DNA of 5,521 nucleotides from Deltaproteobacteria bacterium (GTDB lineage: Bacteria; Desulfobacterota_B; Binatia; UBA9968). Of the stretch, positions 1-4,867 are shown one piece after another (positions within the stretch are counted from its first letter, which is position 1; every line of letters begins with the position of its first letter). Position numbers and translations under genes: made by a program. The notes under the pieces are model-generated. The model saw only the letters and a program-made list of their open reading frames with translations. It was not told where the DNA came from and searched no databases. Location of the stretch: contig JACZQL010000136.1 in NCBI GenBank assembly GCA_022545745.1, forward strand, positions 1-5,521, in the 5' to 3' direction.

Positions 1-616
1 CAACCAGGCCTCTCGGCCCTTCGACCGACGACGCGACGGCTTTGTCCTAGGCGAAGGGGCCTGGATCTTGATCCTCGAAGAGCGGGACCGGGCGCTGGAG
101 CGCGGCGCACCCATTCTAGCGGAGGTTTTGGGCTATCAGTCCACCTGCGACGCCTATCACGCCGTGCGACTGGATCCCAACGGGGAAGAGCCCTCGAGGG
201 CCATGACCCTGGCCATTCAAGATGCGGGCCTGGCCAAGGATGAGGTGGGATATATCGCCCTGCACGGGACCTCCACCGTCTTGAACGACAAGACCGAGAC
301 CCGAGCCGCCCGCCTCTGTTTCGATCGCCGGGCCTATGACATTCCCATGAGCTCCATCAAATCCATGGTCGGACACCCCCAAGGGGCATCAGGGGCAGCG
401 GGGGTTTCAGCTGCCATACTAGCTATGAACGACGGCTACCTTCCCCCTACCATCAATTACGAGGAGCCCGACCCCGAGTGCGATTTAGACTACCTACCCA
501 ACCAAGGAGTGGCTAAAGAGGTGGAGATCGCGCTTTGCAATTGCATCGGCTTTGGATCCAAGAACTCCGCGCTGGTGGTGGGCAGGGGAAATGAAAATGC
601 AACGCAGTCTAGATAA
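1..616 (+). CDS. Beta-ketoacyl-ACP synthase, FabF/KAS II type (5' partial)
   Basis: This is the C-terminal half of a condensing enzyme of the thiolase fold. It enters from outside the window; the frame starts at base 2 and 204 codons are visible to the TAA at 614–616. The family elongates acyl-ACP by decarboxylative Claisen condensation with malonyl-ACP. The first visible residues, NQASRPFDRRRDGFVLGEGA, match the conserved block that follows the nucleophilic Cys, which itself lies upstream. Both catalytic histidines are present: HGTST (His codon 263–265) and SMVGHPQGASGA (His codon 374–376). A Lys lies five residues before the second His (359–361). The 37-residue His-to-His spacing equals His303–His340 of E. 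coli FabF. With both histidines kept, it looks like an active synthase rather than a chain-length factor, though the Cys is unseen. The usual C-terminal FGFGGxN is IGFGSKN here. Its end overlaps the methyltransferase gene, so it probably serves the same specialised lipid or polyketide pathway rather than bulk fatty acid synthesis. Confidence 0.93.
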   Translation, partial: NQASRPFDRRRDGFVLGEGAWILILEERDRALERGAPILAEVLGYQSTCDAYHAVRLDPNGEEPSRAMTLAIQDAGLAKDEVGYIALHGTSTVLNDKTETRAARLCFDRRAYDIPMSSIKSMVGHPQGASGAAGVSAAILAMNDGYLPPTINYEEPDPECDLDYLPNQGVAKEVEIALCNCIGFGSKNSALVVGRGNENATQSR

Positions 617-1295
617 AGAGATGATGGACCTCCCAGGGAATACCGATTCTCTATTGGAGGAGGACCTCACCAATCTCAGGACCATCAACCGTTATCTTGG
701 GGCATACCGGGGTTTGCTCGGCTGCCTTGATCGATTGGCCCAAAGCGAAAGAACAAGCACACTATCTCTGCTCGATGTAGGGACAGGGTGCGGAGACATC
801 CCGGTGGCAGTGGTCCGATGGGCAAGACAGAAGGGAATCTCGGTTAGGGCCGTGGGGCTTGAGCCCAATCCAGTGACGGCGAGGTTGGCCAAGACCCAAA
901 CAAAAGACTATCCAGAGATCTCCATTGTGATGGGGGATGCCTTTTTCCCTCCCTTCTCTCACTCTTCCTTTGATTTTGTCTTTACCTCCCAGGTGCTGCA
1001 CCACTTTTCTGAACAGGATATCATTCTGCTGCTCAGAACCTGGTCGAATTTTGCTCGCCGGGGAATTTTAGTGAGCGATCTCATCCGGCATCCTCTGGCC
1101 TATTTTGGCATCCGCGTTCTCACCCGTCTCTTTACGCGCAATCCCATGACCCGCATGGACGGTCCCCTTTCTGTCCGCAGGGCGTTTACCATGAGGGAGT
1201 GGAGGGACCTCTTCAACCAAGCTACCGTGGGTCCATTCCAGCTTCGTCACCTTTTTCCCTTTCGAGTCTTTGCACTTTTTGAACTAGGAAAGTGA
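597..1295 (+). CDS. Class I SAM-dependent methyltransferase
   Basis: It is predicted to transfer a methyl group from S-adenosylmethionine to a small molecule, probably the product of the neighbouring synthase. From ATG 597 the protein has 232 residues. Motif I is LLDVGTGCGD (about residues 58–67), followed by a ribose-binding acidic residue in GLEPNP (Glu89), GDA (113–115), and the motif IV/post-IV segment FDFVFTSQVLHHF (125–137). A C-terminal DGPLSVRRAFT (188–198) is a signature I associate with methyltransferases next to polyketide-type synthases and FAD oxidoreductases; that recollection is unverified. ATG 597 is preferred because AGGGG at 584–588 sits 8 nt upstream, whereas ATG 591 would leave only 2 nt. 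An ATG at 552 is possible but would add a Trp-rich leader lying entirely within the synthase gene. The start overlaps the synthase end by 20 nt, indicating translational coupling. Whether it methylates O, C or N cannot be read from the sequence. Confidence 0.9.
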   Translation: MQRSLDKEMMDLPGNTDSLLEEDLTNLRTINRYLGAYRGLLGCLDRLAQSERTSTLSLLDVGTGCGDIPVAVVRWARQKGISVRAVGLEPNPVTARLAKTQTKDYPEISIVMGDAFFPPFSHSSFDFVFTSQVLHHFSEQDIILLLRTWSNFARRGILVSDLIRHPLAYFGIRVLTRLFTRNPMTRMDGPLSVRRAFTMREWRDLFNQATVGPFQLRHLFPFRVFALFELGK

Positions 1296-2500
1296 AAACG
1301 AACTGCTTTGACATAGGAATTGTAGGGGCTGGCCCAGCGGGGTCATCCGCAGCCATCTCCTTGACACGTAAAGGTTACTCGGTTGTCCTGGTGGACAGAT
1401 CCACCTTCCCGCGCAGCAAACTCTGTGGCGACTTTTTAAATCCCATCAACTGGCCGCTCTTTGACCAGTTGGGTGTTGCAGAAGAACTCCTATCCTTACA
1501 ACACGAAAAGATTACAGGTTTTCGCATCTCATGCTTTACGGGAGAGGAGGCATCGTTTCCATTTCCCCATCACCGTGGCCAACCTCTCTTTGGCCTCGGG
1601 CTCAACCGCCTTTATTTAGACCATCTCCTGCTGAAAAGGGCAGAACGGGAGGGGGCTACTGTCCTGGCGGGGAAAAAAGTAAGGGATCTTAGCAACGATG
1701 GAGGTCAGTGGAGGATTACGTTTACGGATCCGTCGGGTGATGAGACCCTACACACAGCTTTCTTGATCGGGGCCGATGGAAGAAACTCCGTGGTGGCCCA
1801 GCGTCTAGGTCTGGCAGGCCCTCGGGAAAGCAGGGGAAGTTTTCTTGGATTCCAGCTTCACCTTCGTGGGGTTCAGGGGATGAATCGCCAGATTCAGATC
1901 CATCTTTTCCCCGGCGGTTACGCCGGTCTCGCTGGAGTGGGGGGCGGTATCACCAATCTCTGCTTTGCCTTAGAGAAACAAAGGGCGAAGGATCATTCTT
2001 CTATAGAGTCCCTTTTGGAGGACTGTCTGTACAAAAATCCTTATTTAAAAGAGGCCCTCGGGGAATGCCAGCGGGTAAGTGAACCCCAATCAACTTATCC
2101 CGTTCACACCTCCCGGCGAAGGTCATCGGGTGATGGTTTTGTCCTACTCGGGGATGCCGCATACGCCCCGGAACCCGTCACTGGGGAAGGTGTCTATTTC
2201 GCACTCAAGAGTGCAAATCTTGCCTCCGAGGTCATCCACCAATCGTTTGTTAAAGGAGACCTCTCAGCCAACCAGACTGGGCGTTATGAGGTCGCCTGCA
2301 AACGGTGCTTTTCCTGGCGCGAAAGATTGAACACCTTGAATCGACGATTGGTCTATCGCCCGTCTCTCCTCCGTCCGCTCGTCCGTCTGTCTTCCAGGAC
2401 CTCCTTTCCCATCGGGCCGCTCATCCATTTTGTGGTCAAAAACAATCGTCATCGGAGTGGCTTCCTATGCAGGGCCGCGAAAGCTGTAGCGTCAAGTTGA
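1292..2500 (+). CDS. FAD-dependent oxidoreductase, geranylgeranyl reductase-like family
   Basis: This 402-residue flavoprotein belongs to the large family holding geranylgeranyl reductases and aromatic-ring or polyketide monooxygenases and halogenases. The N-terminal Rossmann motif is GIVGAGPAGSSAA (9–21), with Asp35 at the end of the second strand to bind the adenosine ribose. PRSKLCGDFLNP follows (40–51), the KxCG block typical of geranylgeranyl reductase-like proteins. The second FAD motif is LIGADGRNSVVAQRLG (159–174), and the third is LLGDAAYAPEPVTGEG (285–300), the GD motif that contacts the FAD ribityl and pyrophosphate. Length and motif order indicate an intact gene. It starts at GTG within GTGA, overlapping the methyltransferase stop by 4 nt, with AGGAA at 1286–1290 immediately upstream; translation is probably coupled. 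It may reduce, oxidise or hydroxylate the product made by its two neighbours. The family does not tell which. No signal peptide or clear membrane span is seen. Confidence 0.92.
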   Translation: MKTNCFDIGIVGAGPAGSSAAISLTRKGYSVVLVDRSTFPRSKLCGDFLNPINWPLFDQLGVAEELLSLQHEKITGFRISCFTGEEASFPFPHHRGQPLFGLGLNRLYLDHLLLKRAEREGATVLAGKKVRDLSNDGGQWRITFTDPSGDETLHTAFLIGADGRNSVVAQRLGLAGPRESRGSFLGFQLHLRGVQGMNRQIQIHLFPGGYAGLAGVGGGITNLCFALEKQRAKDHSSIESLLEDCLYKNPYLKEALGECQRVSEPQSTYPVHTSRRRSSGDGFVLLGDAAYAPEPVTGEGVYFALKSANLASEVIHQSFVKGDLSANQTGRYEVACKRCFSWRERLNTLNRRLVYRPSLLRPLVRLSSRTSFPIGPLIHFVVKNNRHRSGFLCRAAKAVASS

Positions 2501-2538
2501 AAGGTCACCAGGGGTGAGAACTCCAGGTAAGTATCTTG

Positions 2539-2556
2539 TGTCGGATCGGGGTTGAC
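2539..2556 (+). repeat. Repeat copy 1 (left inverted repeat)
   Basis: TGTCGGATCGGGGTTGAC. The first 13 bases are identical to copies 2 and 3, and the first 15 are identical to copy 3. It points towards copy 2, with which it forms the ends of the 477-bp candidate element. Its last bases begin a TTGACA box. Confidence 0.85.
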
Positions 2557-2580
2557 AACTTCACTTCGGCGGTGTAACAG
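2552..2580 (+). promoter_or_regulatory. Possible inward promoter at the left repeat
   Basis: A perfect -35 hexamer TTGACA (2552–2557) is followed after 17 bp by TAACAG (2575–2580), a poor -10 (three of six). Insertion sequences often carry an inward promoter in or beside the left end, which fits the short ORF with a strong ribosome site about 90 bp downstream. The weak -10 makes this a low-confidence call. Confidence 0.25.
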
Positions 2581-2653
2581 AAAATTACGCCTTGATTCTC
2601 CCATAGGCGTGGGGAATTCGGTCAGAACTGCTGAATATCCCGTTTTAGGAGAC

Positions 2654-2660
2654 AGGAGGT
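2654..2660 (+). promoter_or_regulatory. Strong Shine-Dalgarno for the 26-codon ORF
   Basis: AGGAGGT lies 7 nt before ATG 2668. It is the best match to the anti-Shine-Dalgarno in the window, stronger than those of the real genes, and is the main reason to consider that the short ORF is, or once was, translated. Confidence 0.6.
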
Positions 2661-2667
2661 ATTAGCT

Positions 2668-2748
2668 ATGGAAGGGGAGACGCCACCAGGCTATTATCGC
2701 CCGCCGGCTGCGGGCAACACAAGCCCGGCTTCGAGCTGCCTACGCTAA
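2668..2748 (+). CDS. Short ORF (26 aa), possible leader peptide or remnant of a transposase start
   Basis: Not recognised. It encodes 26 residues beginning MEGETPPGYYRPPAAG and ending SCLR before TAA, with a near-ideal ribosome site upstream. The peptide has no recognisable domain, signal peptide or membrane segment. The frame one base later (first base of codon at 2669) stays open from 2666 to the TAA at 2810–2812 and encodes a strikingly basic, helix-prone stretch (GRRHQAIIARRLRATQARLR and onward). That would suit the DNA-binding start of a transposase if a frameshift separated it from this ATG. Either reading, leader peptide or broken transposase, is inference. It lies inside the segment bounded by inverted repeats. 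Confidence 0.3.
   Translation: MEGETPPGYYRPPAAGNTSPASSCLR
2699..2715 (+). other. GC-rich hairpin inside the short ORF
   Basis: GCCCGC (2699–2704) pairs perfectly with GCGGGC (2710–2715) around the loop CGGCT. It lies within the 26-codon ORF, so in a transcript it would form just downstream of the strong ribosome site. There is no T-run, so it is not a terminator. Confidence 0.4.
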
Positions 2749-2759
2749 ACTTCAACTCC

Positions 2760-2840
2760 AGTGCCTGAAGGTACGGGTTCGCTGCGGCGAGCACTTAAAG
2801 GGAAGGCCTTAACGGAACCTGACGGTTCAAGGCAGCCGCG
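2760..2840 (+). other. Cluster of potential RNA stems
   Basis: Several short perfect complementarities cluster here. AGTGC (2760–2764) pairs with GCACT (2791–2795). GAACC (2815–2819) pairs with GGTTC (2824–2828) around a TGAC loop, extended outside by CCTT (2807–2810) with AAGG (2829–2832). GCTGC (2781–2785) pairs with GCAGC (2832–2836). GGTTC at 2776–2780 could pair with the same GAACC, so two arrangements exclude each other. This is compatible with a structured RNA, but GC-rich DNA gives such matches by chance and no known RNA family was recognised. Confidence 0.25.
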
Positions 2841-2929
2841 GCATGAACGGGAGTGTTGCAAATCCTGCCAACCGGTGGTGATTATTGTCAAATCGCTGGT
2901 GAAAACTTTTTTGACGCCTTAGCGCCACG

Positions 2930-2966
2930 AACGGGCTCTCTTCCCGAGAAGGGGGCCCGTTTTCGT
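2930..2966 (+). terminator. Terminator-like hairpin
   Basis: The stem 2930–2943 (AACGGGCTCTCTTC) pairs with 2948–2961 (GAAGGGGGCCCGTT) over 14 pairs, two of them G·T, closed by the four-base loop CCGA. The stem is followed by TTCGTCT, so with the last two stem bases there is a run of four T before the tract breaks up. The shape is that of an intrinsic terminator with a modest T-tract. It lies near the right end of the repeat-bounded segment, where an insertion element's gene would be expected to end, and could also insulate thyX from upstream transcription. Confidence 0.55.
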
Positions 2967-2997
2967 CTCTCGATGTGTCTGCCAACTTCTCTCCAGA

Positions 2998-3015
2998 GTT
3001 AGCCCCGATCCGACA
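2998..3015 (-). repeat. Repeat copy 2 (right inverted repeat)
   Basis: Reads TGTCGGATCGGGGCTAAC on the reverse strand. It is inverted relative to copies 1 and 3 and shares the 13-base core exactly with both. It closes the candidate element on the right. It can also pair with copy 3 over about 17 positions, including wobbles. Confidence 0.85.
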
Positions 3016-3028
3016 AAAAAGCTATGAT
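2999..3028 (+). promoter_or_regulatory. Possible promoter for the thyX-like operon
   Basis: TATGAT (3023–3028) matches five of six -10 positions. TTAGCC, 18 bp upstream (2999–3004), is a weak -35 lying inside repeat copy 2. If used, transcription would begin near 3035, downstream of copy 2, and run about 165 nt before the thyX-like start codon. It is called from sequence resemblance alone. Confidence 0.3.
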
Positions 3029-3178
3029 ATGCGCGACCGCGGAGTGCATGTTGCAAAAGCTTTAGCCGTATGGAAGGTTGTTCTGTAACTTCACTGACAG
3101 TTAGTTTCGCATTACATGGTCCAAACCACACTTCGGCAGGGCTGGTGCTCCGCATGAATGATTTCTTCAACCGATTAA

Positions 3179-3197
3179 TGTCGGATCGGGGTTAGAG
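3179..3197 (+). repeat. Repeat copy 3, carrying the presumed ribosome site of the thyX-like gene
   Basis: TGTCGGATCGGGGTTAGAG, in the same orientation as copy 1 and identical to it over 15 bases. It begins right after the in-frame stop TAA (3176–3178) and ends 3 nt before ATG 3200. The GGGG (3188–3191), 8 nt before the ATG, is the only plausible, rather weak, Shine-Dalgarno, so the repeat has become part of the gene's translation start. It is unpaired as an element end: no fourth copy lies downstream in this window. Confidence 0.8.
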
Positions 3198-3199
3198 CC

Positions 3200-4864
3200 A
3201 TGAACGAAACGTTCACCGAAGCTGAGACAAAAAGCCTCGCCCCATTTTTTACCAACACCAACGAAGCGGTCTTTGGCCTCAAGCTGCCCCAAGAAATAGC
3301 CGGGGCCCTTTTCTCACGCTACAGTCGTTCCACCAAAAACCTCAGGCGTACCTTTTTAGATGAATTCCTCGGTGACCCGGAGCTTGCCCTGAAGGACCTC
3401 TTGGGAGCGCAATGGTCCGGAGGTGACCAAAGCGCCGCCCTCAAAAAGGCCAGGGCCTTTTTTGAGAGGGTCCTCGTGGGCTATGGAGATGACTCTGTGG
3501 CGCAGCTTGGCGGTGCCCACATCGCCTGCGAGGGGATCTCCAATGTGGCCGTGAAGTTTCTCGAAGACGCGCGAATCGGCATCGCCCCTCTGGAGCAATC
3601 CACCCGGTATGTCCGCTTCGATCAAAAGGATGAAAATGGCGATTATCTCTTCTATCGCGAGCCCAAGATCATGGCTTCGGCCCACGGACCCGCCTTTACA
3701 GAGCTGATGAACTTTCTCTTTGCAACCTACTCCAGTCAAATCGATCCCATGATTGAATTCGTCAAGAAGTGGCTGCCCATTGAGGAGGTGGAGTTGCGGC
3801 ACCCCCAAGGGGGCGGGGCCATGTCTTATAAGGACGCGCAGAAAGACGAGAAGCTCAAAAAATGGGCCGAGACCGCTTATCGCTCCACTGTTAGGGCCCA
3901 GGCCTGCGACATCCTGCGTTCCTACTTGCCCGCAGCAACGCTAACCAACGCCGGCTTCTTCGGGGACGGCCAGGCCTTTGAGTACATGATCACGAAGCTT
4001 TACTCCCATGAGTTAACCGAGCTCAGGGATTTGGCGGCCAGCACCCATCGTGAACTTAACGAGCTCATTCCATCATTTGTGAAGCGGGCCAAGTTCAATA
4101 AGTACATTGCCGAAACCAACGCTGCCACGCGGACCGTGGCCACGCAGGTGACCATGGAATCGCCCGTGAGTCCGAGCGATCCCGTCCTGTTGGTGGACTA
4201 TGATAGAGAAGCAGAGGAAAGGGTCATCTCTGCCATCCTCTACCCACATTCCCGACACCCCCTTTATCAACTACGTGCCTTGGTGGAACAAATGCCCGAC
4301 AATGAGCGAAAAAAAATCTTGGACGAATATTTAAAGCGACGGCAGCACCGCAGAGACCGTCCGGGGCGGGCCCTGGAACAGGTTTATTATACCTTCGACG
4401 TTCTTGGAAACCTTGGCCTTTATCGGGACCTGCAGCGGCACCGAATACTCACTCAGGAGAGACAGGACTTTACTACAATCCATGGGTATGACACTTCGCC
4501 GGAGATCGAAGAGGCCGGGTTCAAAACCGATTTTAACAATTGCATGGATAAGGCCTCAAGACTCTATGAACAGATTCATCGTGACCTCCCTTACGAGGCG
4601 CAGTATGTGGTCCCCTTCGCCTACAAGATCAGGTGGTATATGAAAATGAACCTACGCGAAGCGGTGCACATCGGCGAGCTTCGCACCATGCCACAGGGCC
4701 ATCCAGACTACAGGTTTATTACTCAAGAGATGTGGCGTAAGATTGGCGAAGTCCATCCCACCCTGGCAGTCTATGCAAAGTTTATCGACTGGAAGACCTA
4801 TCGCCTCGGCCGCCTCTCTGCAGAGCTGAGGACCGAATACAAAAAGTCCTCACTGGAGAAATGA
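3200..4864 (+). CDS. Two-domain ThyX-like protein (flavin-dependent thymidylate synthase family)
   Basis: ThyX methylates dUMP to dTMP using methylene-tetrahydrofolate, FAD and NADPH, normally as a homotetramer of roughly 220–250-residue subunits. This 554-residue protein reads as two diverged ThyX domains in tandem. The N-terminal domain shows GYGDDSV (94–100, like GHxSV), EGIS (111–114), EDARIGIAPLEQSTRYV (122–138), RSYLP (240–244) and TELRDLA (273–279). The C-terminal domain shows ALEQVYYTFD (391–400), RDLQRHRILTQERQDF (409–424), YEAQYVVP (465–472) and NLREAVHIGELR (484–495). The ThyX signature RHRxxSxNxxSxRY is divided: domain 1 keeps QSxRY but has DAR where RHR belongs, while domain 2 keeps RHR but has RQDF at its end. 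ATG 3200 is the first start after the in-frame TAA at 3176. The fold assignment is strong; thymidylate synthase activity is uncertain, so I withhold the symbol thyX. The hydrolase gene follows 3 nt later. Confidence 0.85.
   Translation: MNETFTEAETKSLAPFFTNTNEAVFGLKLPQEIAGALFSRYSRSTKNLRRTFLDEFLGDPELALKDLLGAQWSGGDQSAALKKARAFFERVLVGYGDDSVAQLGGAHIACEGISNVAVKFLEDARIGIAPLEQSTRYVRFDQKDENGDYLFYREPKIMASAHGPAFTELMNFLFATYSSQIDPMIEFVKKWLPIEEVELRHPQGGGAMSYKDAQKDEKLKKWAETAYRSTVRAQACDILRSYLPAATLTNAGFFGDGQAFEYMITKLYSHELTELRDLAASTHRELNELIPSFVKRAKFNKYIAETNAATRTVATQVTMESPVSPSDPVLLVDYDREAEERVISAILYPHSRHPLYQLRALVEQMPDNERKKILDEYLKRRQHRRDRPGRALEQVYYTFDVLGNLGLYRDLQRHRILTQERQDFTTIHGYDTSPEIEEAGFKTDFNNCMDKASRLYEQIHRDLPYEAQYVVPFAYKIRWYMKMNLREAVHIGELRTMPQGHPDYRFITQEMWRKIGEVHPTLAVYAKFIDWKTYRLGRLSAELRTEYKKSSLEK
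4855..4858 (+). promoter_or_regulatory. Ribosome site of the hydrolase gene inside the thyX-like gene end
   Basis: GGAG at 4855–4858 lies 9 nt before ATG 4868, within the last codons of the preceding gene. With only three bases (GTC) between the TGA and the ATG, this indicates translational coupling of the two genes. Confidence 0.6.
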
Positions 4865-4867
4865 GTC

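Larger units (their letters stand above)
2539..3015. mobile_element. Candidate decayed or non-autonomous element bounded by inverted repeats
   Basis: The left end reads TGTCGGATCGGGGTTGAC (2539–2556). The reverse complement of the right end (2998–3015) reads TGTCGGATCGGGGCTAAC, so 16 of 18 positions match. Termini beginning TGT, about 18 bp of inverted repeat, an inward TTGACA box in the left end and an internal terminator-like hairpin near the right end are what a small insertion element, or one that has lost its transposase, would show. There is no transposase-length ORF inside, only a 26-codon ORF plus an overlapping basic open frame that might be transposase remains. No target-site duplication is visible (left flank ends TATCTTG, right flank begins AAAAAAG), and a third copy of the end lies outside at 3179. 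The family is not identified. The alternative is a regulatory inverted repeat unrelated to transposition. Confidence 0.45.
2501..3199. other. Gene-poor intergenic region with repeats and hairpins
   Basis: About 700 bp separates the two operons. No ORF with a recognisable protein family was found on either strand. The region holds three copies of a 13-bp core, a short ORF with a strong Shine-Dalgarno, a strong terminator-like hairpin and several smaller GC-rich hairpins, described separately. Just after the upstream operon there is only a weak five-pair hairpin (TCACC 2505–2509 with GGTGA 2513–2517) with no T-run, so the end of that transcript is not obvious. No tRNA, rRNA or known riboswitch pattern could be recognised. 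Confidence 0.7.

Noticed and set aside
552..596. Longer N-terminus for the methyltransferase from ATG 552
   Set aside because: It would add 15 residues including three Trp in a row, lies inside the ketosynthase end, and has no ribosome site; ATG 597 has AGGGG at good spacing.
2305..2517. 70-residue + strand open frame across the end of the FAD oxidoreductase gene
   Set aside because: Almost entirely inside the real gene in another frame, with no ribosome site or recognisable domain.
2505..2517. Small hairpin after the FAD oxidoreductase stop as a terminator
   Set aside because: Only five pairs with a three-base loop and no T-run.
2640..2900. Known riboswitch, tmRNA, RNase P RNA, SRP RNA or group II intron
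   Set aside because: None of their hallmark segments, such as a tmRNA tag or a group II domain V, could be recognised; only generic short stems were seen.
3094..3122. Promoter for thyX from CTGACA at 3094
   Set aside because: At 17-bp spacing the -10 position reads TGGTCC; no acceptable -10 at allowed spacing.
2919..3170. 83-residue open frame on the reverse strand
   Set aside because: It crosses repeat copy 2 and runs back through the terminator-like hairpin. I see no recognisable domain in it, and the repeat and hairpin explain the region better.
2539..3197. CRISPR array from the repeated TGTCGGATCGGGG
   Set aside because: Only three copies, one inverted, with unequal spacers of hundreds of bases (spacer lengths about 441 and 163).
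3356..3808. 150-residue open frame on the reverse strand
   Set aside because: It lies wholly within the thyX-like gene, opposite a frame with clear family motifs; a shadow of codon bias.
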